Shown: positions 33,818 to 42,888, counted from the first letter of the stretch. The stretch: DNA of 64,000 bases from Paracoccaceae bacterium (GCA_020628545.1 JAHDEX010000001.1:1-64000), one strand, 5' to 3'. Numbers and translations are program-made. Notes: a model not told the origin generated them from the letters alone.

Positions 33818-35949
33818 CTGCTGTTTGTCCCGCTTGCGATGCAGCCGATTATGCCGTCGATGTGGCGGCAAGAGCGCAGACAGTAGCCTTGTCGGTCCCC
33901 ACAATCCGATGTGCCGCCTGCATCGGGTCCATTGAGAAAGCACTCAACGATTTACCGGGCGTGCGGGAAGCGCGGGTAAACCTGACGCTGAAGCGGGTAT
34001 CGGTTGTGACGAATTTGCCGGCTGAGCAACTTGTCGCGACCCTGGAGGACGCAGGCTATCCTGCCCACCCGTTTGATGCGGCAGCCTTGGGACAGGCAAC
34101 CGATGCGGTAGGACGCGACCTGCTCATGCGGATGGGCATCGCGGGCTTTGCAATGATGAACGTCATGCTGCTTTCGGTGGCTGTCTGGTCCGGCGCGACC
34201 GATGCAACACGGGATCTGTTTCACCTGATCTCAGCCGGGATCGCCCTGCCCGCTGCGCTTTATGCCGCGCAGCCGTTCTTTGAGAACGCCATGCGGGCCT
34301 TGAAAGCAGGTCATTTGAACATGGACGTGCCCATTTCACTTGCGATCATACTTGCAGGCGGGATGTCACTTTACGAAGCGCTCAATGGCGGGGCACATGC
34401 TTACTTTGACGCGGCGCTGTCATTGACCTTTTTCTTGTTGATTGGACGCTATCTCGAACATCGCACCCGGGCAGCTGCACGTTCGGCAGCCACTGAGCTT
34501 TCGGCACTCGAAGTGCGCACAGCGTTGCGCAAAGTCGGAGACACAGTCGAGGATGTCGCGCTTGATGCACTCAAAGTGGGCGATGCGATCCTTGTGCCAA
34601 CCGGAGTGCGTGTCCCGGTCGACGGGCCACTGACCAGCGCGGAGAGTTTTACGGATCGGTCATTCCTTACCGGGGAGAGCGATCCCGTGACCCACTGCAA
34701 GGGCGATCTTTTGCAGGCGGGTGAGATCAATCTCGGCGCACCGTTTGAGATGACAGCGGAGGCCCTCGGACAGGACACACGACTGAGCCGCATTGCGCGA
34801 CTAGTTGAGACGGCTGAAAATGTGCGCAACCGCTATACAACGCTCGCGGATAAGGCTGCGTCATTCTACGCGCCTGCGGTTCATCTTTTGGCGGCGGCAA
34901 CATTTCTCGGCTGGTTGCTAGTGAGCGGCGATCCGCGCCATTCGCTCAACATCGCAATTGCGGTGCTGATCATCACCTGCCCTTGCGCCTTGGGCCTCGC
35001 TGTTCCCGCGGTTTCTACCGCTGCCATCGGCCATCTTTATCGCCGCGGCTTGCTGGTAAAGTCCGGGTCAGCGCTTGAACGGCTCGCAGAAGTGAACCGC
35101 GTGATCCTCGACAAGACCGGTACATTGACCAAGCCAGGTTTCGACTTTGACCTTGGGACGCTCACTGAAAGTGACAAATCGGTTGCGATGGGTTTGGCAC
35201 AAGCCTCATCTCATCCTGTCTCATTGGCTTTGCGGCAGTACCTAGGTGCCACACCAGCGGCGCAGCTCTCGGATGTGAAAGAGCATTCCGGTCGGGGCAT
35301 CAGTGCAAAGTGGGGTGAGACAAAGGTTGCCTTGGGCAAACCGCAGTGGGTTGGCACTGAGGGCACCGGGCTTGGGTTCCGCATCAGTGAGAATGTCTAC
35401 CTGCTTCCGGCCCATGAGATCGAACGACCCGGAGCTGGCGGTCTCGTCGAAGCCCTTCACGAGCAGGGCTTCGACGAGACCGAGATGATCTCTGGTGACA
35501 ACGTCGCAAAGACCCGCGCTTTGGCAGGAAAACTTGGTATTGCCAGATGGCTTGCAGGTGTGTCGCCGGAGGCAAAGCACCAGCACGTCGACGCGCTGAA
35601 ACAAGAAGGTCAGCGGCCCTGCATGGTGGGAGACGGGATCAACGACACGGTCGCTTTGACCGCGGCCCATGCATCGGTTGCGCCCGGTACGGCATTGGAT
35701 GCTGCGCGCAACGCTGCAGATGTGGTCATGCTGAACGACACCTTAGCCGATCTGCCAATCCTGTTTGCAACGGCGCGCAAAGCCGTCAGCCTGTACCGGC
35801 AAAATTTTGGGATCGCATTTTGCTATAACGCCGTCGCGATCCCTATCGCCGTGATGGGATTTGCGACACCTCTGATGGCCGCGCTCGCCATGTCGTTCTC
35901 ATCGATCACTGTACTGCTTAACGCAATGCGCGCGAGGACGGTCAGATGA
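33814..35949 (+). CDS. ccoI: Copper-exporting P-type ATPase for cbb3 oxidase assembly
   Basis: CcoI (FixI) moves copper across the inner membrane to supply the oxidase (711 residues). There is an extra N-terminal CPAC pair (residues 5-8), a metal-binding domain with RCAAC (about 31-35), the membrane metal site CPC in IITCPCALGLAVP near residue 391, the phosphorylation motif DKTGTLT near 436, and GDGINDT near 608. It overlaps ccoH and ccoS, the standard order. Confidence 0.96.
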   Translation: MTAVCPACDAADYAVDVAARAQTVALSVPTIRCAACIGSIEKALNDLPGVREARVNLTLKRVSVVTNLPAEQLVATLEDAGYPAHPFDAAALGQATDAVGRDLLMRMGIAGFAMMNVMLLSVAVWSGATDATRDLFHLISAGIALPAALYAAQPFFENAMRALKAGHLNMDVPISLAIILAGGMSLYEALNGGAHAYFDAALSLTFFLLIGRYLEHRTRAAARSAATELSALEVRTALRKVGDTVEDVALDALKVGDAILVPTGVRVPVDGPLTSAESFTDRSFLTGESDPVTHCKGDLLQAGEINLGAPFEMTAEALGQDTRLSRIARLVETAENVRNRYTTLADKAASFYAPAVHLLAAATFLGWLLVSGDPRHSLNIAIAVLIITCPCALGLAVPAVSTAAIGHLYRRGLLVKSGSALERLAEVNRVILDKTGTLTKPGFDFDLGTLTESDKSVAMGLAQASSHPVSLALRQYLGATPAAQLSDVKEHSGRGISAKWGETKVALGKPQWVGTEGTGLGFRISENVYLLPAHEIERPGAGGLVEALHEQGFDETEMISGDNVAKTRALAGKLGIARWLAGVSPEAKHQHVDALKQEGQRPCMVGDGINDTVALTAAHASVAPGTALDAARNAADVVMLNDTLADLPILFATARKAVSLYRQNFGIAFCYNAVAIPIAVMGFATPLMAALAMSFSSITVLLNAMRARTVR

Positions 35950-36098
35950 ACGTGTTAGTCTTCCTCATTCCTGTGTCGCTTATCCTTGGTGGCATCGGGC
36001 TCGTCGCATTCATGTGGACGTTGCGCCACGATCAATATGACGATCCTGACGGCGCGGCAGCGCGCATCTTGCTCGACGAAGACGAGGCATCCAGCTGA
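35946..36098 (+). CDS. ccoS: cbb3 oxidase maturation protein CcoS
   Basis: This 50-residue protein has one membrane segment (NVLVFLIPVSLILGGIGLVA, about 2-21) followed by FMWTLRHDQYDDPDGAAARI, the CcoS signature. CcoS is needed to insert cofactors into CcoN. It overlaps ccoI by ATGA and ends the assembly operon. It converges on the alpha/beta hydrolase 16 bases further on. Confidence 0.95.
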   Translation: MNVLVFLIPVSLILGGIGLVAFMWTLRHDQYDDPDGAAARILLDEDEASS

Positions 36099-36114
36099 AT
36101 TTCAATTGCCCGAG

Positions 36115-36843
36115 CTAACTCCGGCTCTCAAGATGCCTCCGCAGGCAGGCGTTGAAAACCTCAGGTTCTTCGAGATGAACTGCGTGTGCGCAGCCTCGAA
36201 TGACAGTCAGGGTCGTCTCCGGAATTTTCCGATGCAGAAGATCAATCTGCGACCGAGAATAGGTTCGGTCTTTGTCGCCCCAGATAATAAAGGTCTCCTG
36301 ACGGATGCCAGCAAGCCGGTCCACGCCTGACCACCCTTCCATTGCGTCAAGTCCAGCTTCCATGGCTGCGAGGGATGCCTTTGCCGCAATGTCGGCACAT
36401 CCCGGATAGCCGCGCGCTGTGGCACCATCCTTAAACCATGTCGCCGCGATCCTGCGCGCGGTCGCCTCCGCCCCTTCTTCGCGCGCCCGGCGCTTGCTCT
36501 CAGCGATGGTCTCAAACCGTCCCGGCAGCACGCCAACAGACCCCGTCGCGTAGAGGATCAGCGTCTCTACCAACTTCGGCGCACGGTGAACCACCTCTTG
36601 TACGATCATGCCGCCCATTGAATGCCCAAGAAGATGGCAGCGGTGCACGCCATTGTGTTCGAGTTCCGCGATGACCCACTCCGCAAAACCGTCGATGGAT
36701 GCAATCGGCGTTTCATCCGCGCGGTCACCAAACCCAGGCAAATCAAGCGCGATCACATCGCAAACGTCACTGAGCGCGGCGATCTGACCGTCCCATTGTG
36801 CACTGCCTCCGAGGAAGCCGTGCACAAGGACCAGCGGCGTCAC
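36115..36843 (-). CDS. Alpha/beta hydrolase
   Basis: This is a soluble hydrolase of 242 residues. The oxyanion region is LVHGFLGG near residue 6, the nucleophile elbow is GHSMGG near 73, an acid is likely in WGDKDRTYS near 199, and the histidine is in CAHAVHLEEPEVF near 225. It overlaps the upstream permease by 4 bases and is therefore probably the last gene of the cuyA-like/ABC operon. This raises the possibility that the imported compound is an ester or lactone. The specific substrate cannot be read. Confidence 0.85.
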   Translation of the reverse strand: MTPLVLVHGFLGGSAQWDGQIAALSDVCDVIALDLPGFGDRADETPIASIDGFAEWVIAELEHNGVHRCHLLGHSMGGMIVQEVVHRAPKLVETLILYATGSVGVLPGRFETIAESKRRAREEGAEATARRIAATWFKDGATARGYPGCADIAAKASLAAMEAGLDAMEGWSGVDRLAGIRQETFIIWGDKDRTYSRSQIDLLHRKIPETTLTVIRGCAHAVHLEEPEVFNACLRRHLESRS

Positions 36844-38393
36844 TTCCGCTGACCCTGGACAATCCTATCGAGGATCATGGCGCAGAAGAGGATCGCAAAA
36901 CCCGCAAGGATACCTTGGCCGACATTGGCGTATTGCAGCGCCTCAAGCACGTCCTCTCCAAGCCCCTTCGCACCGATGAGTGAGGCAACCACCACCATGG
37001 CCAGCGACAGCATGATCGTCTGGTTGATCCCTGCCCTGATGGATGGACTCGCCAACGGCAGATCAACCCGCGTGAGAAGATACCACTTGTTGGCACCAAA
37101 TGAGATTGCCGCCTCGCGCACACTCTCCGGAACGCCGCGCAGGCCCAATACTGTCAATCGCACAACGGGCGTGCCGCCAAAAATCATTGTGGTGACAACC
37201 GCGGCAGGTTTGCCGGTGCCGAAGAAAGCGATCACCGGGATCATGAAAACAAATGCTGGCATTGTCTGCATGAAATCCATGATGGGCTGGATCGCAGCAT
37301 AGAACCGCGGCCGACGCGCGGCGAACATGCCGAGTGGAATGCCGATCAGGATCGACAAGCAGGCGGCCGTGCCAAGTAGAGCCAGGGTCGTCATCGCCTT
37401 TTCCCAGAAGCCCAAGAGCCCCATGTAGGCGAGAAAGGCGCCTGAATAGATCGCCATGCGTACTCCGGCGGTCAGCCAAGTCAGCAAGATGATCAGCGCC
37501 GCAATCACGATCCATGGCGTGCTGACGAAAACGACTTCCAGCGCGTCCAGAACGAGGCGGATCACCCATGTGATGCCATCGAACAACGCCTCACCGTTCA
37601 GGACCGCCCAGTTAAAGAAAGCTTCAACCCAGTCGATGCTCGTCAGGCGGATATCCGGGTCAGTTGGAAAGTCGCTCAGCAAGGTAAAGCGACCCGGGAA
37701 GCTGTAGTGGACCATGGCTGCAAAGACGATCAGTGCCATGAAGACCGCGCTAAAAACGATCTGGGACATGGGCATGCCGGACCGGATTGACCGGTCTGAC
37801 ACCCAATCTGAGAACCGCGCTTCCAACGCCCAGTTTGCGACGGTGGCTTGTGCCGCCTTTGCGAGTAACAGAATGGCAAGGCCGGTCAGCGCAATCGTCG
37901 GCCCTTGCGCGGCCAGTGCCGCCGCTTCGTCCCTGATGCCGCCGATATTGGCCTCCAACCCTTCAACGGCGCGTTGGAATGCATCCACCCTGTCAGAGCC
38001 ATCCTCAATTGCAGCCGCCAACTGCTGACGGCGCAGTTCGAGCGTACCTTCAATGGAGGCGATGCGGGCCATCGCGTCTGCGGCAAGATCACCAAAGAGG
38101 CCGCGCGCAATCTGCACAAATGCGAGCGCCTCCAGAATCAAGAAGGGCAACGCCCATGACCACAACCCACGCGCGCCAAACCATATCGGGCCGAATATCC
38201 CAGCCATCAGGTTGAACGTCGGGGTGAACCGCGAAGAGGCGCCAATCTTGTCGAAGTTTTGGATGTAATAGTCCGGGCTTGTCCGCACGAACGTGCGGAT
38301 ATTCTCATGCCGCTCTTTGATATATGCCTTTGCGACGTCGCTATTGGGATCGTCGAGTGGATTTACGGTTGTCTGTGTCGTCCCGTCCATCAT
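36840..38393 (-). CDS. Zwitterion/quaternary-amine ABC permease with long N-terminal extension
   Basis: This ProW/OpuAB-type permease is much longer (517 residues) than the usual 280. The C-terminal 290 residues hold the transport core, including the coupling segment GGTPVVRLTVLGLRGVPESV near 430 and SFGANKWYLLTRVDLPLA. The first 215 or so residues hold two to three membrane segments and a helical, coiled-coil-like stretch at about 110-170. It overlaps both the ATPase and the hydrolase genes. Long permeases of this kind occur in roseobacter transporters for betaine-like compounds and trimethylamine N-oxide. Confidence 0.85.
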   Translation of the reverse strand: MMDGTTQTTVNPLDDPNSDVAKAYIKERHENIRTFVRTSPDYYIQNFDKIGASSRFTPTFNLMAGIFGPIWFGARGLWSWALPFLILEALAFVQIARGLFGDLAADAMARIASIEGTLELRRQQLAAAIEDGSDRVDAFQRAVEGLEANIGGIRDEAAALAAQGPTIALTGLAILLLAKAAQATVANWALEARFSDWVSDRSIRSGMPMSQIVFSAVFMALIVFAAMVHYSFPGRFTLLSDFPTDPDIRLTSIDWVEAFFNWAVLNGEALFDGITWVIRLVLDALEVVFVSTPWIVIAALIILLTWLTAGVRMAIYSGAFLAYMGLLGFWEKAMTTLALLGTAACLSILIGIPLGMFAARRPRFYAAIQPIMDFMQTMPAFVFMIPVIAFFGTGKPAAVVTTMIFGGTPVVRLTVLGLRGVPESVREAAISFGANKWYLLTRVDLPLASPSIRAGINQTIMLSLAMVVVASLIGAKGLGEDVLEALQYANVGQGILAGFAILFCAMILDRIVQGQRK

Positions 38394-39451
38394 GATACCT
38401 CTGTCCCTTCGATCACCGTGCGCAAAAGATCCGCCCGCGTAATGACGCCCACATCTGCACCACCCTCTTCCACCAAGATCGGGTTGGCGTCATCGATGGC
38501 AAGGTTGATCAAATTGCTCAGCGACTCTTGCGCGTTCACTCGGGGGGCGTCTGCGGGGATCGGACCGTGCGATGATGTGAACGCCTCAATCGGCTGCATG
38601 ACCACATGGGCATGCACGACTTTCAGACGCGAAATACCTGCGACGAAGTCGGCCACGTAGTCATCTGCCGGGTCCATCACGATATCTTCGGCGGTACCCA
38701 TCTGCACCATTTTACCGTCCCGCATGATGGCGATCCGGTCGCCGATACGCACCGCTTCATCAAGGTCATGCGTGATGAAGATCGTTGTTTTCTTCAGGAT
38801 CTTGGACAGCCGAATAAACTCATCCTGCAATTGCCGCCGGATCAAGGGGTCGAGCGCAGAGAATGGCTCATCCATCAAAAGCACATCCGGGTTCGCGGCA
38901 AGGGCCCGGGCGAGGCCAACCCGCTGCTGCATCCCCCCCGACAGCTCGTGCGCGAACTTGGACCCCCACGCGCCCAGTTCCACAATATCAAGGATCGCCG
39001 CCGCCTGGCGCATGCGCTCATTCTTCGCGACCTGCCGGATTTCGAGCGGCATCGCGACGTTATCAAGAACCGACCTATGCGGCATCAGCGCGAAGTTCTG
39101 GAACACCATGCCAATCTTCCGGTTGCGGAAGGTTTGCAGCTCTTTCGGTCCAAGGGCCATTACGTCAGTACCCTCGATCTCGATTTTGCCTGCTGTTGGT
39201 TCGAGAAGGCGATTGAAATGGCGGACGAGCGTGGACTTGCCGCTTCCCGATAGACCCATGATGCAAAAGATTTCGCCGCGGTTAACCGAAAGGCTCACAT
39301 CCGCCACGCCGACGACCGCGTTGTATTCTGCGAGAACCTCGGCTTTTGTCAGGCCGTGTTCCTTGATCGCCTTAAGTGCAAGATCAGGTTTGGCCCCGAA
39401 GATTTTCCAAACGTTGGAAATTTCGATGACGCCTTGGTCGCTGTCCAACAT
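38390..39451 (-). CDS. Zwitterion/quaternary-amine ABC transporter ATPase with CBS region
   Basis: This is a ProV/OpuAA-type ATPase (353 residues from the ATG at 39451; in-frame GTG and TTG codons lie 12 and 15 bases upstream). A 45-residue leader precedes the ABC fold. Walker A is GLSGSGKST, the signature is LSGGMQQRVGLARAL, and Walker B is VLLMDEPFSALDP. The last 80 residues resemble the CBS-type region that senses ionic strength in betaine transporters. It overlaps the permease by ATGA. Confidence 0.9.
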   Translation of the reverse strand: MLDSDQGVIEISNVWKIFGAKPDLALKAIKEHGLTKAEVLAEYNAVVGVADVSLSVNRGEIFCIMGLSGSGKSTLVRHFNRLLEPTAGKIEIEGTDVMALGPKELQTFRNRKIGMVFQNFALMPHRSVLDNVAMPLEIRQVAKNERMRQAAAILDIVELGAWGSKFAHELSGGMQQRVGLARALAANPDVLLMDEPFSALDPLIRRQLQDEFIRLSKILKKTTIFITHDLDEAVRIGDRIAIMRDGKMVQMGTAEDIVMDPADDYVADFVAGISRLKVVHAHVVMQPIEAFTSSHGPIPADAPRVNAQESLSNLINLAIDDANPILVEEGGADVGVITRADLLRTVIEGTEVS

Positions 39452-39473
39452 CGTTTTGCCCACCAAATGTCAC

Positions 39474-39499
39474 GCCGGCAGGGGCAGTCCCCCGCCGGC
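39474..39499 (-). promoter_or_regulatory. Strong hairpin between the binding protein and ATPase genes
   Basis: GCCGGC-A-GGGG-CAGT-CCCC-C-GCCGGC forms a stem with one mismatch in the 58-base gap after the binding-protein gene. There is no T-run. Hairpins at this place commonly protect the upstream message, so that more binding protein than ATPase is made. That role is inferred. Confidence 0.6.
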
Positions 39500-39524
39500 T
39501 CTTGTTCAAAATCGCAGTTGGGTC

Positions 39525-40484
39525 TTAGAGACCCAGCATCGCATCGACGCGGTCAGAATTGGCCTCGACCCAAGCCTTTGCCGCATCCGCTGGATCAACG
39601 CCGTTTGCGCTGATCTCAAACGCCAAGCTACTCACGTCGTCAGCCGTCAGTGAGAAGTTCTGGAAGAACTCTGCAATTGCAGGCGACCGATCCACCAGAG
39701 AGTTCGACCATGCGATCTGCACCTGCTTGAGGTCATCTTTGGTGGCGACCGAGGACTTCTCGTACCAGTCCGCGTCATCGGATGGTTGCACCATGATGTA
39801 CTTGGCCGGATCAAATGTTGGCTCGGTCAGCATGGTCACGTCAAACATGTACCAAACGGCATGTGGCTCATAGCAGTAGAATGCATAGCCTTCACCCTTT
39901 GCAATACTGTCCTTAATGCGCGCCGTCTTGACGGCTTCTTCCGCACGAATTGGCTCAACAAAATCGAGCAGACCGTAGTCGCGGACTTTGACTTCGTTCA
40001 CGTTGGCCGAGGCCCAGCCAGGCGCACCAATCCACATTTCGCCTTGTCCGTTGCCATCGCTGTCCATCGCGGCTGCCACGTCGGGGCGGCCCAGATCCGC
40101 AATGTCAGTGATATCCATGGCGGCAGCGAAGTCTTTTGAAACACAAAAGCCCTGGTTGCCCTCATAAGGGTTGGAGGACAGCGTCACCGTGCCAGCTTCG
40201 TCAACGTACTGCTTGGTGAAGCTCTCTTGGTTTGGCAGCCAGACATCAGGGTGCACATCGATGTCACCTTCGCCCTGGTCCATTGCCTGGAAGATCGTCG
40301 CGTTGTTGCCAGGCACGTATTCGACCGTGCCGCCGATCCGTGATGTCACGACCTCGCCCAGCACGTGCGCAATGGCTTGCGCCCCGGTCCAGGACGGGAC
40401 GCCGATCTTTACTTCTTCTGCAAAGGCAGGCGCGCTCATGACGCTAAGCAGCGTCGCGGCCATAAGCTTTGTCTTCAATGTCAT
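39525..40484 (-). CDS. Periplasmic binding protein for a zwitterionic compound (OpuAC/ProX family)
   Basis: This is an exported binding protein of 319 residues. The signal peptide ends near residue 22 (SAPAFAEE). The mature start VKIGVPSWTGAQAIAHVLGE is typical of the family. Tryptophans at WTGAQ, DVWLPNQ, MWIGAPGW and HAVWYMF could form the aromatic box that holds methylated ammonium groups. DSDGNGQGE at about 150 looks like a calcium-binding loop. A GGAGAC ribosome site precedes the ATG. It lies 38 bases after the cuyA-like gene. The ligand may be a betaine, trimethylamine N-oxide or, given the neighbour, cysteate. Confidence 0.88.
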   Translation of the reverse strand: MTLKTKLMAATLLSVMSAPAFAEEVKIGVPSWTGAQAIAHVLGEVVTSRIGGTVEYVPGNNATIFQAMDQGEGDIDVHPDVWLPNQESFTKQYVDEAGTVTLSSNPYEGNQGFCVSKDFAAAMDITDIADLGRPDVAAAMDSDGNGQGEMWIGAPGWASANVNEVKVRDYGLLDFVEPIRAEEAVKTARIKDSIAKGEGYAFYCYEPHAVWYMFDVTMLTEPTFDPAKYIMVQPSDDADWYEKSSVATKDDLKQVQIAWSNSLVDRSPAIAEFFQNFSLTADDVSSLAFEISANGVDPADAAKAWVEANSDRVDAMLGL

Positions 40485-40522
40485 TTGGTTTGTCTCCTTG
40501 TTGGTCGTTTTTTTGATTCTTT

Positions 40523-41617
40523 TTATGGTGCATAGCCTGGCAGGCCGAATGCATCGGAATAGCCAAAAAGCGCCACGCTTCCGCCGGTATGAGCAAAAAC
40601 GACGTTATTCATGCCGTCGAAGTAGCCTTTGCGGGTCAGATCGATCAGTCCATCAAGGCCTTTGCCTGAATAGACAGGGTCAAACAGCAGACCCTCCAAC
40701 TCGGCGAGAAGACGCACAGCCTTGATCATCCCCTCCGTCGGCAACCCGTATCCCGGCCCGACGTAGTCACAGTTCGCACGGACTGCGTTGCGGTTCACGA
40801 CACCTGGCATGCCCATGTAGTCTGCAGTCTGTTCCGCGAGATCAAATACCATGCCTTCTTGCTTGTCCTGTGGGGCACGCACGCCGATGCCAAGCAGATG
40901 GATATCGCTTTCAAGAGCGGCCAATCCGGCGACAAGGCCTGCCTGCGTACCTGAACTACCGGTCGCATGGACAAGCGCATCAATCGAAAGCCCGAGCCCG
41001 TTCGCCTGCTCTGTCAATTCGCGCGCGCAATTTACGTAGCCCAGCGCGCCAATCGTGTTCGATCCACCACCCGGGATGATGTACGGTGTGTTCCCATTTG
41101 CCTTTAGTTGGTCAGCGAGGATCTCCATTTCAGCGTTCATGTCAGCGCCGCCCGGCCGCTTTGACACGGTCGCACCATGAAGCCGATCCAGTAGAACATT
41201 TCCGTTCATGATGTAATTCGGGTCGTTCGACCCTGTTCGGTCCTCAAGAAGAATGTGACAGGTCATTCCCAACTTTGCAGCAGCAGCTGCTGTCTGCCGC
41301 GCGTGGTTCGACTGGGTTGCACCTTGGGTAATGATGGTGTCGGCGCCCTGCTTTTGCGCGTCAGCCATTAAAAACTCGAGTTTGCGGGTCTTGTTGCCAC
41401 CCGAAGACAACCCGGTGCAATCATCCCTTTTGACCCAGATGCGCGGACCGCCAAGGTGTTCACTAAGCCGGTCCATCGGCTCAAGCGGCGTTGGAAAATG
41501 GCCCAGCGCGAGGCGCGGAAACTGCGCAAGCCGGACCGCAAGATCCTTACACCGGCTGGCGGCTATATCTGACGACATACCAGTATCGTCGGCTATCACA
41601 TGATCTGTTGTTGTCAC
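40523..41617 (-). CDS. cuyA: PLP-dependent L-cysteate sulfo-lyase or D-cysteine desulfhydrase
   Basis: This is a fold-type II PLP enzyme of the ACC deaminase/D-cysteine desulfhydrase family (364 residues). The PLP lysine lies in [12 protein letters not shown] near residue 75, [17 protein letters not shown] follows, and [14 protein letters not shown] is in the second half. [15 protein letters not shown] and the long shared blocks resemble, from memory, CuyA of Ruegeria pomeroyi, which splits L-cysteate to pyruvate, ammonia and sulfite. D-cysteine desulfhydrase is the main alternative. The GTG at 41617 has an AAGGGGG ribosome site; an ATG 27 bases upstream has none. It heads the ABC-importer operon. 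Confidence 0.72.
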   Translation of the reverse strand: MTTTDHVIADDTGMSSDIAASRCKDLAVRLAQFPRLALGHFPTPLEPMDRLSEHLGGPRIWVKRDDCTGLSSGGNKTRKLEFLMADAQKQGADTIITQGATQSNHARQTAAAAAKLGMTCHILLEDRTGSNDPNYIMNGNVLLDRLHGATVSKRPGGADMNAEMEILADQLKANGNTPYIIPGGGSNTIGALGYVNCARELTEQANGLGLSIDALVHATGSSGTQAGLVAGLAALESDIHLLGIGVRAPQDKQEGMVFDLAEQTADYMGMPGVVNRNAVRANCDYVGPGYGLPTEGMIKAVRLLAELEGLLFDPVYSGKGLDGLIDLTRKGYFDGMNNVVFAHTGGSVALFGYSDAFGLPGYAP

Positions 41618-41675
41618 ACGCGCCCCCTTGTCGTGATTACCCATAGCATCAGGTGGCGCTACGCAAAAAAACAGT

Positions 41676-41710
41676 GCATATTTCTATGCCCAGCCATACG
41701 ATAAGTATGG
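41676..41710. promoter_or_regulatory. Two palindromes in the cuyA-lysR divergent region
   Basis: GCATA-TTTC-TATGC (41676-41689) and CCATAC-GATAA-GTATGG (41694-41710) lie side by side between the divergent cuyA-like gene and the LysR gene. LysR-type regulators normally bind a pair of such sites, one for recognition and one for activation. The layout fits control of both genes from here. Confidence 0.65.
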
Positions 41711-41725
41711 GCAAAGGAAAAATTG

Positions 41726-42631
41726 ATGAAACTTGAATGGCTTGATGATGTGATCGTGTTGCTGGAGGAAGGCAATCTGTCGCGCGCTGCAGCCCGCCGC
41801 AACATCACGCAACCCGCCTTTTCGCGCCGTATTCAAGGGTTTGAGGAGTGGTTGGGGATCGCAGTGCTCGATCGCCAAGTGAACCGCGTTGATGTGCACC
41901 CAGCCCTTCAGTCCAGCGAGACGGAAATCCGCGCGCTCGTCAAAAGGTTGCGCGAATTGCCGAAAAAGATAGCGGCATATGAGGCGACGCGCACAACTGT
42001 TGCGATTGCCGCCCAGCACGCACCGCTGTGCTCCGCCTTCCCTGACATGGCCCTTAAAGCCACATCACGTTTCCCGGGGCTGCAATTTCGCCCGCGCGCG
42101 GGAAACTTGAACGACTGTGTCTCAATGTTCCTGCGCGGCGATACAAGCATGTTGTTGTGCTATGAGGCGCAAAGCATAGGGGCGCTTCAGTTCGGCGCAA
42201 ACATCCAGCGTGGCGTTTGGGGCAATGATTATCTTGTGCCCGTCGTTGGGGGCAGTCTGCGCTATCGCGTCACTGATGGCGGCGCGATTCCACTTGAAAC
42301 GCCGGCCATCGTTTATCCCGACGACAGCTACTTTGGGGAGGTCCTTCATCGCAACGCACGGGTATTCGGTACGCTCAGCTTTTCAGAAACGCCGTTTAGC
42401 ATCACAGCTTTTTCCAGTGGCACCCGAGAGATGATCCTTGCGGGGCTGGGGGTGGGATGGTTGCCGTTCAGCATGATCTACCGCGAACTTGAAAACGGCG
42501 ATCTGATTTCATTGGCCGAACGATACGGCAAAGAGACCTTGGAAGTGGCGGTCTACGCCGACAACAAGTCTGTCGTTGCGATGGATCTGATGGGTCTTTG
42601 GGCGCAGGTTTCAGAGAGTGGGCGCGCATAA
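41726..42631 (+). CDS. LysR-family transcriptional regulator
   Basis: This is a DNA-binding regulator of 301 residues. The helix-turn-helix at about 16-37 reads EGNLSRAAARRNITQPAFSR. The effector domain runs from about 90 to 300, with a periplasmic-binding-protein fold. AAGGA precedes the ATG; a TTG one codon earlier is possible but less likely. It is divergent from the cuyA-like/ABC operon and probably controls it in response to the imported compound. Confidence 0.9.
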   Translation: MKLEWLDDVIVLLEEGNLSRAAARRNITQPAFSRRIQGFEEWLGIAVLDRQVNRVDVHPALQSSETEIRALVKRLRELPKKIAAYEATRTTVAIAAQHAPLCSAFPDMALKATSRFPGLQFRPRAGNLNDCVSMFLRGDTSMLLCYEAQSIGALQFGANIQRGVWGNDYLVPVVGGSLRYRVTDGGAIPLETPAIVYPDDSYFGEVLHRNARVFGTLSFSETPFSITAFSSGTREMILAGLGVGWLPFSMIYRELENGDLISLAERYGKETLEVAVYADNKSVVAMDLMGLWAQVSESGRA

Positions 42632-42752
42632 CGCGGATCGGCCAGCTGCCGGGGACACAACCAAAAATTGACCGCGAATCTAGGAGCTACACGCCATTTC
42701 CCAATTAACAACATTTTGATTTATTGAGGCTAATTGTTTCCCGGAAACTGCT

Positions 42753-42804
42753 GTTAACCTTTCGTTAACCTTTCGCCGACCTTTCAAATTTGACAAAAAT
42801 TTGA
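42753..42804 (+). promoter_or_regulatory. CtrA-type site, 11-base tandem repeats and AT-rich palindrome
   Basis: GTTAACCTTTC occurs twice in tandem (42753-42774), with a degenerate third copy GCCGACCTTTC. The two copies create TTAA-N7-TTAA at 42754-42768, the CtrA consensus. A palindrome TCAAATTT-N5-AAATTTGA follows at 42784-42804. All of it lies 85-136 bases before the copper-radical oxidase gene. The rest of 42632-42888 shows nothing recognisable. Confidence 0.65.
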
Positions 42805-42888
42805 TGATGGCCACCGTAACCCCTTGCGCGTCATCCATAGTCACCGATGGCCGCATGTGGGTGTTTTTACGAGTGTGTGGGGGTTACG

